A DNA stretch of 64,000 bases from an uncultured Alphaproteobacteria bacterium (GCA_902550225.1 CACCYL010000008.1:1-64000), one strand, 5' to 3'. Numbered from the stretch's first letter, positions 17,558-28,915 are shown. Made by a program: numbers and translations. The notes: generated by a model from the letters alone, not told the origin.

Positions 17558-19498
17558 TTAATTATATAGACTTAAATTATATTTTTTTTGATAAATTCTT
17601 AAATTTGAAAGAACCTTTTGAACATAAAATCTTGTTTCTGTGATCGGAATAGATTCAATCCAGTTTACATAACTTATTTCTTTTTTTCTTGGGTCTCCAT
17701 ACCTTTTAATCCAAATTTTCACCCTATTTGGACCTGCATTATAAGCAGCAAGTGCTAATGGTAAGGCATTTTTAAATTTAATTAGCATTTCATTTATGTA
17801 AGTTGTACCCAGTAAAATATTATATTCAGGATTTGTTGTTAATCTATTTTTGTAGTACTTAATCTTTAAATCTCGTGCTACTTTTTTTGCAGTGAATGGC
17901 ATTAATTGCATTAAACCTCTTGCACCAGCCGAGCTGTAGGCATTTATTGAAAAGTTACTCTCTTGATGAATTATTGCATGAATTAGAGCTATAGTTGGTT
18001 TTGAATTTTCAAATTTATTAGGAATAAATTCTGTAATTTCTGGATATGAATATTTTACAGATGGAACTTTGAGCTGTTTTGACAATTTACCAACGATATT
18101 TTTATTTGAAAGTTTATAAGCTTTTTCAAGAACATAAGACTTTTCTTCATCAGTAGAACATAATTCAAAAACTTTTTTAAAAAATGGATAAGACTTTAAA
18201 TTACTTTGTTTTGATTGAATAATAATATTTATTACTTCAATAAGATCCTCATATTTCTCTGGTTTTCTCAACACCTTTTTTTCTTTTTTTAAATTATAAG
18301 TTTTGAGCTTTAATGCAGCATTTTGTCCATAAAATGAAAACTTATTTTCAGAAGATTCTTTGAGCCACTTAGATATTGTCTTTTTGTCAGAATTTTTTTC
18401 TATGTTTGTTAACGCTAACCAGTATGCTGCTTTAGATCTAAAATTATTATCTGAGTTATTGAAAACTTTTTCAAAGTGTCCGATGGCTTTATCGTATAAT
18501 TTTAAATGAGAAAAAGAAACCCATCCAGCTAGCCATTCTGCTTCTAGTCCAGACTGATAAGAAAGTGGAAGGTTGTGATTTTTTAATATTTGATATGCCT
18601 TTTTATACTGTTTCTTGTTTAATAATCTTCTTACTATTATTCTTGAATTAATCCACCAGTTTCTTACATTTTCAATTTTATTTGGTGGGTTAATTAATAA
18701 ATCTCCAGCCGTTTCAAGTTTTGCTTTTCTTCTCCATCTCATTCTTTCATAAATAAGTCCAGGATCGTTTTTTAATTTTTCTGGAACATCTTTAATTAAT
18801 GAAGATACATTTCCTACTCGTCTACTTAGGCCTAATCGAGCTTCGCCAAGCTTTCTGTAATCTCCTCGGATTCGATTCAAGGTTCTTCTTGCTGAAACAT
18901 TCTTACCTTCATACATCAGTCTATTAAATCTTTGCCAATTATCATTATTATTCCAAAAATTTTTATATTTTTTTATAAAATATTTTTGCTGAGAATAGGT
19001 TAAATTAGAATTTATCCATATATCCTTAATTCTTTTTCTTTTTTCTGTTATCTTTCCGACTTTTATCAAATTCTCGAGGTAATCAATTTTTCCTTTCGAT
19101 GTTTGGGGTGGATTGTTTTGATACCATTCTATAATTTTTTCGGGTTCAGTTTTACTTTCAATTGATGATTCAATTTTTCTAATTAAAATTTCATTTTTTG
19201 GCCAATGTTTGTGATTTTTATAAAAATTAGTTAAGTATTGAAATTTATGATTACTTCCAGGACGAGTTATATCAAGCCATCTGATATACGAAGATAAATT
19301 TTCATTTTTATAATCATCTGCCAAAACTATTGCCATTGCCCAGTTTTGTTTTTTTATTTGATCAAAAACGTCTTGGTAAGCATAAACTTTTATTTCAGGT
19401 CTGGCTTTTACACTTGGTGGATCAAGAGCATAAGAATTCCAATGGAAAATTAAACTTAAAAAAAAAAAGAGATTAATTCTTAATTTATTTATAATCAT
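17558..19498 (-). CDS. slt: Soluble lytic murein transglycosylase
   Basis: C-terminal ALIHAIIHQESNFSINAYSSAGARGLMQLMPFTAK and ALAAYNAGPNRV. Confidence 0.93.
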   Translation of the reverse strand: MIINKLRINLFFFLSLIFHWNSYALDPPSVKARPEIKVYAYQDVFDQIKKQNWAMAIVLADDYKNENLSSYIRWLDITRPGSNHKFQYLTNFYKNHKHWPKNEILIRKIESSIESKTEPEKIIEWYQNNPPQTSKGKIDYLENLIKVGKITEKRKRIKDIWINSNLTYSQQKYFIKKYKNFWNNNDNWQRFNRLMYEGKNVSARRTLNRIRGDYRKLGEARLGLSRRVGNVSSLIKDVPEKLKNDPGLIYERMRWRRKAKLETAGDLLINPPNKIENVRNWWINSRIIVRRLLNKKQYKKAYQILKNHNLPLSYQSGLEAEWLAGWVSFSHLKLYDKAIGHFEKVFNNSDNNFRSKAAYWLALTNIEKNSDKKTISKWLKESSENKFSFYGQNAALKLKTYNLKKEKKVLRKPEKYEDLIEVINIIIQSKQSNLKSYPFFKKVFELCSTDEEKSYVLEKAYKLSNKNIVGKLSKQLKVPSVKYSYPEITEFIPNKFENSKPTIALIHAIIHQESNFSINAYSSAGARGLMQLMPFTAKKVARDLKIKYYKNRLTTNPEYNILLGTTYINEMLIKFKNALPLALAAYNAGPNRVKIWIKRYGDPRKKEISYVNWIESIPITETRFYVQKVLSNLRIYQKKYNLSLYN

Positions 19499-19576
19499 AA
19501 AAACATATTATTATTTCCTAGAAAATAATTAACAATAAGAATATTATAATATTTTTATTGTCTAACAGAGATCAAA

Positions 19577-20464
19577 ATGATATTCAAAGGTTCAATTCCA
19601 GCAGTTATAACTCCTTTCACTAAAAATTTAGAAGTTGATTTCGATTCTCTTGCCAAACATATTGAATTTTTAATTTCTGAAGGTTCACACGGCTTAGTTT
19701 CTTGTGGAACAACTGGTGAATCCCCAACCCTAAGTCATGAAGAGCATAAAGAAGTAACAAATTTTATAATCAAAAGATCTAAAAATAGAGTCCCGATTAT
19801 GGCTGGTTGTGGCTCAAATTCGACCGCAGAAACAATTGATTTAGTTGAACATGCCAAAAAGTCCAAAGCAAATGCAACATTGTTGGTAACTCCTTACTAT
19901 AATAAACCAAGTGATGATGGACTATACAAACATTTTAGTGCAGTTGCAAAAAAATGTAACGACTTTCCTATATATTTGTATGATATTCCAGGTAGATCTG
20001 TAAAAAAAATTTCATCAGATCTTCTTATTAAATTATCTAAGATACCAAATATAATTGGAGTTAAGGATGCAACCTCAGATTTAGCTGCACCAATGAATGT
20101 AATTCAAAATTGTGGAAAAAAATTCATTCAATTATCAGGAGAAGATGCAACTTTTCTAGCTTTTTTAATAAATGGGGGTGTTGGTTGCATATCTGTAACT
20201 GCAAACGTAGCTCCAAGTTTGTGTGCTCAGATTTATAATTCATGGATAAATAGACAAATTGAAGAATCAATGAGGTTGAATCAACTTTTGTTCATTTTAA
20301 ATAAAGCATTGTTTTTAGAGACAAGTCCATGCCCAGTTAAATATGCTCTCAGCAAACTTAAAAGATGCAAAAATATATTAAGGCTTCCTCTTACGACTGT
20401 AACAAAATCGACAATGTTTGAGATCGATAAAGCTTTGCGTAAACTTAATCTTCTTAAAAAGTAG
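19577..20464 (+). CDS. dapA: 4-hydroxy-tetrahydrodipicolinate synthase
   Basis: GTTGESPTLSHEEH, VTPYYNKPSDDGLYKHF, YDIPGRS motifs. Confidence 0.97.
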   Translation: MIFKGSIPAVITPFTKNLEVDFDSLAKHIEFLISEGSHGLVSCGTTGESPTLSHEEHKEVTNFIIKRSKNRVPIMAGCGSNSTAETIDLVEHAKKSKANATLLVTPYYNKPSDDGLYKHFSAVAKKCNDFPIYLYDIPGRSVKKISSDLLIKLSKIPNIIGVKDATSDLAAPMNVIQNCGKKFIQLSGEDATFLAFLINGGVGCISVTANVAPSLCAQIYNSWINRQIEESMRLNQLLFILNKALFLETSPCPVKYALSKLKRCKNILRLPLTTVTKSTMFEIDKALRKLNLLKK

Positions 20465-20923
20465 GTGAAAAAATCAAAATCGATAATAGCTCTTAACAGA
20501 AAAGCTAAGTTTAATTATCAAATAATAGATCAGATTGAAGTGGGAATCGTTCTAACTGGAGCAGAAGTTAAATCAATAAGAAAAGGTCGAGTTTCACTAG
20601 ATAATTCTTATGCAGTCGATAAAAAGGGTGAATTTTGGATTAATAATCTTTATGTAGATCTTAAGAACTATGAAAATAGTCCTGAAACAGCGAACAATAT
20701 AAGATCTAGAAAGCTCTTGTTGAATAAAACCGAAATTTACAAAATAAATATGAAGGTTAAACAAAATGGCTTAACTATGATTCCTCTAGATCTTCATTTT
20801 AATAACAAGGGTTTTATTAAAATTCTTTTAGGAATTTCTAAAGGAAGAAAAAAAGGCGATTTAAGGGAATATAAAAAACAGCAAGATTGGAAAAGAGAAA
20901 AAGCCAGATTGGAGAAAAAATGA
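20465..20923 (+). CDS. smpB: SsrA-binding protein
   Basis: ALNRKAKFNYQIIDQIEVGIVLTGAEVKSIRKGRVSL. Confidence 0.97.
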   Translation: MKKSKSIIALNRKAKFNYQIIDQIEVGIVLTGAEVKSIRKGRVSLDNSYAVDKKGEFWINNLYVDLKNYENSPETANNIRSRKLLLNKTEIYKINMKVKQNGLTMIPLDLHFNNKGFIKILLGISKGRKKGDLREYKKQQDWKREKARLEKK

Positions 20924-21405
20924 TATTGATAGCATTAGGGTCAAATTTAAAATCCGAAACTTATGGTGATCCGATTAAAAACTGTCATAAAGCTTTGGAA
21001 TTTTTGGAAAAAAGGTTTGAACTTGAAAAAGTTTCAAATTTTTACGAGACTGAACCAATTCCTAAATCAAATCAGGCAATGTATGTTAATGGGGTGGTCA
21101 GTGTGAAAACAAATTTCTTGCCAAACAAAATTTTATCGGAATTAATGAACATTGAGAAAATTTTTAAAAGGGTGAGACATTTTAAAAATGAATCAAGAGT
21201 TATTGATCTTGACCTGTTGTGTTTCAATGATCTAATTTCTAAAGATAAACACTTGCAATTACCCCATCCGAGAATGCATTTGAGAAGATTTGTTATGCAA
21301 CCATTATGTGATATTGACAAAGAATGGGTGCATCCTTTATTAAAAGAAAAAGCAAAAAACATTTTAAAAAAACTTGCAAATCAAAAAATTTACAATATAA
21401 ATTAA
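20920..21405 (+). CDS. folK: HPPK
   Basis: [45 protein letters not shown] overlap with smpB. Confidence 0.94.
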   Translation: MILIALGSNLKSETYGDPIKNCHKALEFLEKRFELEKVSNFYETEPIPKSNQAMYVNGVVSVKTNFLPNKILSELMNIEKIFKRVRHFKNESRVIDLDLLCFNDLISKDKHLQLPHPRMHLRRFVMQPLCDIDKEWVHPLLKEKAKNILKKLANQKIYNIN

Positions 21406-21410
21406 CAAGA

Positions 21411-21866
21411 ATGGCCAGAGTAACAACAGAAGACTGCACCACATCTATACCTAACAGATTTCAGCTAGTTATATATGCTTGTAATAGAGCAAGAGACCTA
21501 TCATCTGGATCTCAAGCTGAAGTGTCTATCGATAATGATAAAAATACCGTCATTGCTTTGCGAGAGATAGCTGAAAAGAAAATTGATTTGGTTAAAACCT
21601 GGGATTCCATTGTAGTTTCATCCCAAAGATATCAACCAGTAGAAGATACTGATATAGATGACAATGAAACAGTTCCAATGAATGAAAATGCATCTCAAGT
21701 TTCCTTTGATAATTTTGAAAAAGAAAATGCATCTGAAAAGAAACGTAAAAAAATATATATGACTCAAAATGAAATTCAGAAACTTATCAGTCAGAAGAAA
21801 AATAACGACCAAGAAGATGATCAAACTGATAATCCAGAAGTTGGCTTAGAAAAGCAAGAAGACTAA
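21411..21866 (+). CDS. rpoZ: RNA polymerase omega subunit
   Basis: [33 protein letters not shown]; internal start of the listed ORF. Confidence 0.93.
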   Translation: MARVTTEDCTTSIPNRFQLVIYACNRARDLSSGSQAEVSIDNDKNTVIALREIAEKKIDLVKTWDSIVVSSQRYQPVEDTDIDDNETVPMNENASQVSFDNFEKENASEKKRKKIYMTQNEIQKLISQKKNNDQEDDQTDNPEVGLEKQED

Positions 21867-21916
21867 AAAAATAATTTAATATTTAAAAATTTTAATTTTT
21901 GTCATAAAATTTTGTT

Positions 21917-24055
21917 GTGTTACGACAAGTTGAATTATTAGAAAAAGTAAAATCATATGATCCAAATGTTGAGGAAAAACTTCTTAATAAAGCATATGTT
22001 TTTTCGATGAGAGCTCATGGAAGTCAAACTAGAGCGTCTGGAGATCCTTTTTTCTCACATCCACTGGAAGTAGCCGGTATACTTGCAGATCATAAATTCG
22101 ATTCTAGAACAATTATTACTGCTCTTCTTCATGATGTTGTTGAAGATACAACATATAGCCTTGAGGATATTAAAAAAAGTTTTGGTTCCGAAATTTCCTC
22201 TTTAGTAGATGGTGTAACGAAGTTATCCAAATTTGAGGGTAGATCTGACAAGTTTAATCAAGCAGAAAACTTCAGGAAATTATTACTTGCTACATCAAGA
22301 GATATAAGGGTTTTATTTGTTAAGCTTGCAGATAGACTTCATAATATGAGAACACTAAAATTTATAAAAGATGAGAAGAAAAAAAAAAGAATATCTTATG
22401 AAACACTTGAAATCTATTCACCTCTTGCCGAAAGACTTGGGATGGAAGAAATCAGAAAAGAACTTGATGATTTAAGTTTTAATGTAACTGAGCCAGAGCT
22501 CAGAGATTCAATAATTCAAAGACTGTTGATGTTGAGACAACAGGACGAAGATATTCTAGATAAAATTATTAAGAATATTGAAGAGTTTCTTCTTGAGAGA
22601 AAAATAAAATTCAAAGTTTTTGGAAGAGAAAAAACTCCATATTCCATTTGGAAAAAAATGAAAGTTAAATCTGTAAACTTTTCTCAACTTTCAGATATAA
22701 TGGCTTTTACAATTTTAGTAAAGGATACCAAAACTTGTTACGAAGTTTTGGGTCTTCTTCATCAAGGTTATTCGTATGTTCCAGGAAGGTTCAAAGATTA
22801 TATTTCAACTCCAAAACCTAATGGTTACCAATCAATACATACCACACTTATTGGCCCTCTAAATCAGAGAATAGAAATTCAAATAAGAACTTTCGAGATG
22901 AACGAAAAAGCAGAGTTTGGTGTTGCTGCACATTGGATATACAAAGATAAGATTAATCCAAAAGACGGGAAACAATATAGGTGGATGAGACAAATCTTAG
23001 ATATTCTTGATCAATCAAATGAGCCAGAAGAGTTTCTTGAACACACCAAAATGCAAATGCATGCAGATCAGGTTTTTGTTTTTACACCTAAAGGGGATAT
23101 TGTAGCTTTGCCAAAAGGGGCAATGCCTCTGGATTTCGCATTTTCTGTTCATTCCGATGTTGGTTATTTTTGTTCAGGAGTAAAGGTTAATAATTCTATT
23201 AAACCGCTTTCAACTAAGCTTAAAAATGGAGATCAGGTAGAAATCCTTCGCGGTAAAGATAACTCAGTTCTTCCAGACTGGCTGGAATTTTCTATCACAG
23301 GAAAAGCAAGAGTTTGTATCAAAAGATACCTCCACACTAAAGAAGATGAAGATTTTAAAAAACTTGGGAAGGAAATCTTAATTAATCATTTCAAGAATCA
23401 AGGTATGAGATACTCAGAAACAAATGTTAAAAGCATTTTAGATAAGTTTAAGCTTAAAGACCTAGAAAATCTTTATAAATTTATAGGATGTGGTAAGATT
23501 TTCCCTAATAAAATAGTATCATCAATGTTTCCTGAAAAAAAACTTCTTAAAAAAAATGATAAGATTGTAATCCTGAATAAGCTAAAAGAGAAAAATAGAT
23601 CAGACGATTTTCCTCTTATCGTCCAAGGCCTTACTCCAGGGATGAGTATTCACTTTGCTAAATGTTGTAATCCAATTCCAGGAGATGAAGCTATTTCTTT
23701 TGTAATGAAAAATAAGGGATTAATTATTCACTTAAAATTATGTAAGGAATTAAAAAAAGCAAAGTCCGAAAACAATAAATTCATTAAAGTATCGTGGGAA
23801 AACTTAAAATACAAAAAAAACAATTTTGTAGCTAAAATAAATGTTTTAATTCGAAATAAGATAGGTGCATTAGGTGTCTTATCCTCCATTATTGGAAAAT
23901 CTTTAAGTAATATTCGAAACTTAGAAATAACTGAAAGAAATACTGACTTTTTCAAAATTAATATTGACATTGATGTAAAAAATAAATCTCATCTCAGTAA
24001 AGTAATTGCCTCTTTGAGAACTTCTGATTTTATAGAGAGTGTTTCAAGGGTTTAG
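21917..24055 (+). CDS. RelA/SpoT (p)ppGpp synthetase/hydrolase
   Basis: HDVVEDT hydrolase motif, synthetase domain, TGS and ACT regions. Confidence 0.96.
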   Translation: MLRQVELLEKVKSYDPNVEEKLLNKAYVFSMRAHGSQTRASGDPFFSHPLEVAGILADHKFDSRTIITALLHDVVEDTTYSLEDIKKSFGSEISSLVDGVTKLSKFEGRSDKFNQAENFRKLLLATSRDIRVLFVKLADRLHNMRTLKFIKDEKKKKRISYETLEIYSPLAERLGMEEIRKELDDLSFNVTEPELRDSIIQRLLMLRQQDEDILDKIIKNIEEFLLERKIKFKVFGREKTPYSIWKKMKVKSVNFSQLSDIMAFTILVKDTKTCYEVLGLLHQGYSYVPGRFKDYISTPKPNGYQSIHTTLIGPLNQRIEIQIRTFEMNEKAEFGVAAHWIYKDKINPKDGKQYRWMRQILDILDQSNEPEEFLEHTKMQMHADQVFVFTPKGDIVALPKGAMPLDFAFSVHSDVGYFCSGVKVNNSIKPLSTKLKNGDQVEILRGKDNSVLPDWLEFSITGKARVCIKRYLHTKEDEDFKKLGKEILINHFKNQGMRYSETNVKSILDKFKLKDLENLYKFIGCGKIFPNKIVSSMFPEKKLLKKNDKIVILNKLKEKNRSDDFPLIVQGLTPGMSIHFAKCCNPIPGDEAISFVMKNKGLIIHLKLCKELKKAKSENNKFIKVSWENLKYKKNNFVAKINVLIRNKIGALGVLSSIIGKSLSNIRNLEITERNTDFFKINIDIDVKNKSHLSKVIASLRTSDFIESVSRV

Positions 24056-24064
24056 GAAGATTTA

Positions 24065-24514
24065 ATGCAATTTTCTAAATTTTTCAGAAGCTTGAAAATG
24101 AAGATTTATAGAATCAGAGATTTCCCTGAATCTGTTGCGATTGGTATAGCATGGGGTGTCGCAATATCGTTTACACCCTTGTTGGGGTTTCATTTGATAA
24201 TCTGCTACCTGGGTACACTTGCAATGCGGGGAAATTTGATAGCTGCTACTGTTGGTTCGGTAATTGGAAATCCATGGACTTTTCCTTTCTTTTTCTATGC
24301 TGCCTATAAATTGGGTGTAAACTTTATTTACTCTCCACTTGAATATTATGAATTTAAAATAGGTTTCTTAATAGAAAATTTTAGTAAATTATTTTTCCCT
24401 ACTTTGTTTGGTAGTTTACCTATTGCAATTACATCCTGGTTTATTACTTATAGAGTTAGTAAATTTTATTTGGAAAAAAAATTTTATGAAAAAAAAAATA
24501 AGATTGGGAGTTAA
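24065..24514 (+). CDS. DUF2062 membrane protein
   Basis: SVAIGIAWGVAISFTPLLGFHLI...GNPWTFPFFFYAAYKLG. Confidence 0.85.
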   Translation: MQFSKFFRSLKMKIYRIRDFPESVAIGIAWGVAISFTPLLGFHLIICYLGTLAMRGNLIAATVGSVIGNPWTFPFFFYAAYKLGVNFIYSPLEYYEFKIGFLIENFSKLFFPTLFGSLPIAITSWFITYRVSKFYLEKKFYEKKNKIGS

Positions 24515-25220
24515 TATAGACCATGTAGCGACTCTAAGAAATGCAAGAAACGAAAATTTTCCTGACTTATTAAGAGTAGCCGAAATTTTAAGAGACTGTA
24601 ATGTTGACTTGATAACAGTCCACTTAAGAGAAGACAGAAGACACATAAACGACAAAGATGTTGAAGAACTTAAAAACAGAAATTATCTTCCTCTAAATTT
24701 AGAGATGGCTGCTACTGACGAAATGAAAAATATTTGTTTTAAAACAAATCCTTCGTCTTGCTGTATTGTTCCTGAAAGACGCGAAGAACTCACAACTGAA
24801 GGAGGATTGGATGTTAAAAATCAGTTAGATTATCTTGGTGAATTTGTTTCTGAATTTAAAGATAAAGATATAAAGTTGTCTTTTTTTGTAGATCCTGATA
24901 TTGATCAGATTGATGCAGTTGCAAAGCTTGGAGTAAAAATAATTGAAATTCATACAGGAAAATTTGCTATTAATTTCCATAAAAAAAATCATCATTTAGA
25001 ATTGAATAGAATTAAGCAAGCAGCAGAGCATTGTCTAGAAATTGGAATAGATTGTCATGCTGGACATGGATTAAACTTTGATAACGTTAAGGAAATATCA
25101 AAAATACCGAATATTATCGAACTTAACGTAGGACATTTTTTAATTTCAAATGCAATAATGGATGGTTTGGATATGACAATAAGGAAATTCATGAAAATTA
25201 TAAATCATCCTAGCATTTGA
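24486..25220 (+). CDS. pdxJ: Pyridoxine 5'-phosphate synthase
   Basis: RLGVNIDHVATLRNAR, TVHLREDRRHI, CHAGHGLNFDNV. Confidence 0.97.
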   Translation: MKKKIRLGVNIDHVATLRNARNENFPDLLRVAEILRDCNVDLITVHLREDRRHINDKDVEELKNRNYLPLNLEMAATDEMKNICFKTNPSSCCIVPERREELTTEGGLDVKNQLDYLGEFVSEFKDKDIKLSFFVDPDIDQIDAVAKLGVKIIEIHTGKFAINFHKKNHHLELNRIKQAAEHCLEIGIDCHAGHGLNFDNVKEISKIPNIIELNVGHFLISNAIMDGLDMTIRKFMKIINHPSI

Positions 25221-25244
25221 ATTTTTTTGTAATAAAATTCAAAT

Positions 25245-26006
25245 ATGAAAAATACGTTTTTTAAAGAAAAAAAAAAAGATAGTAGCTTTAAGAAAAACTT
25301 GGTTTCACTTTTGTATGCAATCATTGCCGCTCTATTGATTAGAAGTTTTCTTTATGAACCTTTTAGCATTCCCTCTGGATCTATGTATCCAAATCTAAAA
25401 GTTGGAGATTATTTATTTGTATCTAAATTTTCATATGGTTTTTCGAAACATTCCCTCCCATTTAGTATACCTATTATTCCAGGTAGATTGTTTTCCAAGG
25501 AGCCAGAAAGAGGTGAAATTGTTGTTTTTAAAACACCCGAGGATAATAGAACTGACTACATAAAACGCGTGGTTGGTCTGCCGGGCGACATGTTAGAAAT
25601 GAAGGATAATAGATTAATAATAAATAACAAAGAAATTAGCGTAACAAAAAAAAATGTTGAAAAATACAAATCTTTTAATGTTTCAAAAATTATTGAGACA
25701 TTACCTAACAAGTTAACATACGAAGTCTATGAATTTGAAAAAACGTTTGAGGGTTTAAATACTAACAACTTTAGTAAAATAAAAATTCCTATAGATCATT
25801 TTTTTGTCCTTGGAGATAATCGAGACAATTCACAAGATAGCAGATTTATTGGATTAATTCCAAGAGAGAACTTGGTGGGTAGAGCCGAAGTTGTGGCTAT
25901 TTCGTTTGATACTGAAACAGGAAGTTTTTTAAAGTTCTGGACTTGGTATCCTGCCTTAAGGAAAGATAGATTTTTCGTAAGTTTGATTCCTCAAGAAAAA
26001 GAATGA
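25245..26006 (+). CDS. lepB: Signal peptidase I
   Basis: PSGSMYPNLKVGDYLFVSK, DYIKRVVGLPGD, GDNRDNSQDSR. Confidence 0.96.
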   Translation: MKNTFFKEKKKDSSFKKNLVSLLYAIIAALLIRSFLYEPFSIPSGSMYPNLKVGDYLFVSKFSYGFSKHSLPFSIPIIPGRLFSKEPERGEIVVFKTPEDNRTDYIKRVVGLPGDMLEMKDNRLIINNKEISVTKKNVEKYKSFNVSKIIETLPNKLTYEVYEFEKTFEGLNTNNFSKIKIPIDHFFVLGDNRDNSQDSRFIGLIPRENLVGRAEVVAISFDTETGSFLKFWTWYPALRKDRFFVSLIPQEKE

Positions 26007-26671
26007 ACAAGTATTCCAAGCTTTTTAATGATATAAGATATAGTTTTAAAGATTTTGAACTTTTAGAAACATCTTTAACACATTCAAGTTTTGATAAAAA
26101 AAAAAACAACTATGAAAAGTTAGAGTTTTTAGGTGATAGAATTTTAGGATTAATTATATCTATTAATCTTTATAAAAATTTTAAGAAAGATTCTGAAGGT
26201 GAACTTGCAAAAAAACATTCTTTCTTGGTGTGTAAAAAAACACTTATAAATATAGCAAGTCTGATTCAACTTCACCGTTATATAAAAGTTTCAAATGATA
26301 TAAAAATGAAATCAATTGAATCAATAAAAGCAAATTCACTAGAGGCCCTAATTGCTGCAGTTTTTTTGGACTCAGATTTTGAAACGGTTAAATCCGTCGT
26401 TGAGAATCTTTGGAAAGAGGAAATAAAAAATATTGATTTGTCTAAATATGACCCAAAATCTCGATTACAAGAATTGTGCTTAAAAAAAAATAATAAACTT
26501 CCTGAATATAATTTTGTAAGTAAAACTGGTCCTGAACATGAACCAATTTTTAAAATAAGTGTAAATCATAGTGATGATTTAATTGTTATTGGAGAAGGGA
26601 AAAATAAACAAGATGCAGAAATTAATGCCGCTAAACTACTTTTAAAAAAAATTGAAAATAAAAAAATATAA
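26003..26671 (+). CDS. rnc: Ribonuclease III
   Basis: NYEKLEFLGDRIL, LEALIAAVFLD, C-terminal dsRBD. Confidence 0.96.
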   Translation: MNKYSKLFNDIRYSFKDFELLETSLTHSSFDKKKNNYEKLEFLGDRILGLIISINLYKNFKKDSEGELAKKHSFLVCKKTLINIASLIQLHRYIKVSNDIKMKSIESIKANSLEALIAAVFLDSDFETVKSVVENLWKEEIKNIDLSKYDPKSRLQELCLKKNNKLPEYNFVSKTGPEHEPIFKISVNHSDDLIVIGEGKNKQDAEINAAKLLLKKIENKKI

Positions 26672-27497
26672 GTGTGGAGTTATCTTATTAACTGGATTTC
26701 CAAATGCAGGGAAATCAACACTTTTGAATAATATTTTAAATAATAAAATATCAATTGTTAGTCACAAAGTTCAGACCACAAAAGAAAAAATTTCTGGAGT
26801 AATAAATTTAAATCATAGTCAGCTGATATTTACAGATACACCTGGTATAATTCAAAATAGAAAATATACAACAAAAAATCTTTCACGTTCAATTCAGGAT
26901 GAGGAAGAAAAAGTAGATGTAAATCTATTTATTTACGATCTTTCAAAAACAATTGATAAAAAATTGTTAAGTGAAATAAATACTATCATTCAAAATTTCA
27001 AAAAGAATTGCTTGATATTAAATAAAATAGATCTTGTTTCAAAAGGAAGAATGCTAAAATATTCTGAAATTCTTAATTCGCAAATAAATTTCTCCAAAAC
27101 TTTTATGATTTCTGCAAAAAAAAGAAAAGGCCTGAAGTTTTTATTGAACAATTTAATTGATGAAATTCCTGAAAGACATTGGAAGTATGATGAAAAAATA
27201 AAAGTCACTAAAAGCATAAATTATAGAATTTCTGAAATTACAAGAGAAAAGATATTTAATCTTGTAAATAAGGAAATACCATATTTAGTTAAAATTAAAA
27301 CCAGAATTAAAAATCAAGAAAAAATCATTAAAATTTATCAAGAGATTTTTGTAAATAAAGATTCTCAAAAATCAATAATTATAGGAAAAAATGGAGAAAA
27401 AATTAAGATGATTGGAACAAGGTCAAGAATTGATATTGAAAAAATTTTAAATAAAAAAGTATTTTTGGATTTAACAGTCAAGAAGATTAGAATTTAA
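26652..27497 (+). CDS. era: GTPase Era
   Basis: GFPNAGKSTLLN, DTPGI, LNKIDLV, KH-like C-terminus. Confidence 0.95.
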   Translation: MKIKKYKCGVILLTGFPNAGKSTLLNNILNNKISIVSHKVQTTKEKISGVINLNHSQLIFTDTPGIIQNRKYTTKNLSRSIQDEEEKVDVNLFIYDLSKTIDKKLLSEINTIIQNFKKNCLILNKIDLVSKGRMLKYSEILNSQINFSKTFMISAKKRKGLKFLLNNLIDEIPERHWKYDEKIKVTKSINYRISEITREKIFNLVNKEIPYLVKIKTRIKNQEKIIKIYQEIFVNKDSQKSIIIGKNGEKIKMIGTRSRIDIEKILNKKVFLDLTVKKIRI

Positions 27498-27499
27498 TA

Positions 27500-28204
27500 A
27501 TGAAAATACAGGACGAAGGTTTTTTCTTATATTCAAAGAATTTTGGTGAGAAAGCGAAAATTTTATACGTTCTATCAAAAGATTATGGTTTGATAAAGGG
27601 ACTTTCAAAGACATTCAAAAATAAAAATATTAATTTAATTAATCTTGATAAAATTCAATTTACATGGAGTTCAAGAAATTTAAATTCACTTGGATATTTA
27701 AATTATGAACAAGAAAATTATAATTTATCTTCTGATTATTTTTACACAATTATTAAAGCATCGGCATCGGAGCTATGTATAAAATTTTTACCTTTTTGGG
27801 AACAAAATACTTCTATTTATAAAGAAATCAAAAATTTGACACTTTTAAAGTATGATAGTAATTCTTATTTAATTGGCAAATATATAAAGTGGGAAATGAA
27901 TTTTTTAAAGCATCTTGGTTATGGGCTTAATATCAATAAATGCTGCGTTACCGGAGAATTTAATAATACCTATTTTATTTCTCCAAAAACCGGTAATGCA
28001 GTTAATTTCGAAATAGGTAAAAAATATGCTAAAAATCTTTTTAAAATTCCAAAATGTATGAAAGAAAACTTTAAAAAAAATAAATATAATGATTATAAAG
28101 AAGCACTAAAAATAACAGGATATTTTTTCTTTAAAATTTTAGAGAATAACAAAGTCAAATTTATTTTTAGGAATCAAATAATTGATAAACTGGAGGGTTT
28201 ATAG
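27500..28204 (+). CDS. recO: DNA repair protein RecO
   Basis: GFFLYSKNFGEKAKILYVLSKDYGLIKGL and position after era. Confidence 0.85.
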   Translation: MKIQDEGFFLYSKNFGEKAKILYVLSKDYGLIKGLSKTFKNKNINLINLDKIQFTWSSRNLNSLGYLNYEQENYNLSSDYFYTIIKASASELCIKFLPFWEQNTSIYKEIKNLTLLKYDSNSYLIGKYIKWEMNFLKHLGYGLNINKCCVTGEFNNTYFISPKTGNAVNFEIGKKYAKNLFKIPKCMKENFKKNKYNDYKEALKITGYFFFKILENNKVKFIFRNQIIDKLEGL

Positions 28205-28915
28205 TTTTTCTGTCCATTCACCATTTACAAAATATTCAACATTATTAAATGAAGATTTATAGTTCATATTTTTTGATTCTCTCACCCAATATCCAAGGTA
28301 AAGGTGTCTTTTTTTTTTTTCTTTAAGTTTTTGAATTGTTTTCAAGATTAAGTTTTTACCCAAACCTCTTTTGTTTGAATATGGATCAAAGAAACTATAA
28401 ACAGCAGAATATCCATCATCTAAAACGTCTAGCAAAATTGATCCATAAAGCTCTTTATTTAAATTAATTAAGTCAAATATTTTAACTTTATTTTTAGATT
28501 TATGAAAAAAATTAATAAAATCAGATTGTGTCATATATTTCATTTGACCATTTGAGTGTCTAACTCTGCAATATTGTTTGAATAATTTAAATCTTTTTTC
28601 TGAATAAAATTTATTTTCAACTAATGATAAATCAGAGTTGGTTTTTAGATTTCTTTTATTACTTTTGGAATAGATAAATTTGGAAATATTTAATCTTAAT
28701 GAAATACAAGATATGCAATTCTTACAAGATGGAATATACATGTGATCATAATTTCTTCGAAATCCCTTTTGTGTAAGTTTTGATATTACTTCGTTTCCAG
28801 ATTTATTTTTTGGAATATTTACAAAAATCCTTTTTTCTAATCTTCCTTTGATGTAAGAACAAGGAAACTCTGTTGAGCTTTTTAGTATTAATTCATTTTT
28901 TTTTAATGTACCCAT
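28199..28915 (-). CDS. bpt: Arginyl/leucyl-tRNA--protein transferase (Ate/Bpt)
   Basis: GFRRNYDHMYIPSCKNCISCISLRLNISKF; HLYLGYWVRESKNMNYKSSF. Confidence 0.92.
   Translation of the reverse strand: MGTLKKNELILKSSTEFPCSYIKGRLEKRIFVNIPKNKSGNEVISKLTQKGFRRNYDHMYIPSCKNCISCISLRLNISKFIYSKSNKRNLKTNSDLSLVENKFYSEKRFKLFKQYCRVRHSNGQMKYMTQSDFINFFHKSKNKVKIFDLINLNKELYGSILLDVLDDGYSAVYSFFDPYSNKRGLGKNLILKTIQKLKEKKKRHLYLGYWVRESKNMNYKSSFNNVEYFVNGEWTEKL

Noticed and set aside
17893-17908. TGGCATTAATTGCA resembling a sigma-54 site
   Set aside because: Spacing is two nt short (GG-N8-GC) and it lies inside the slt coding region.
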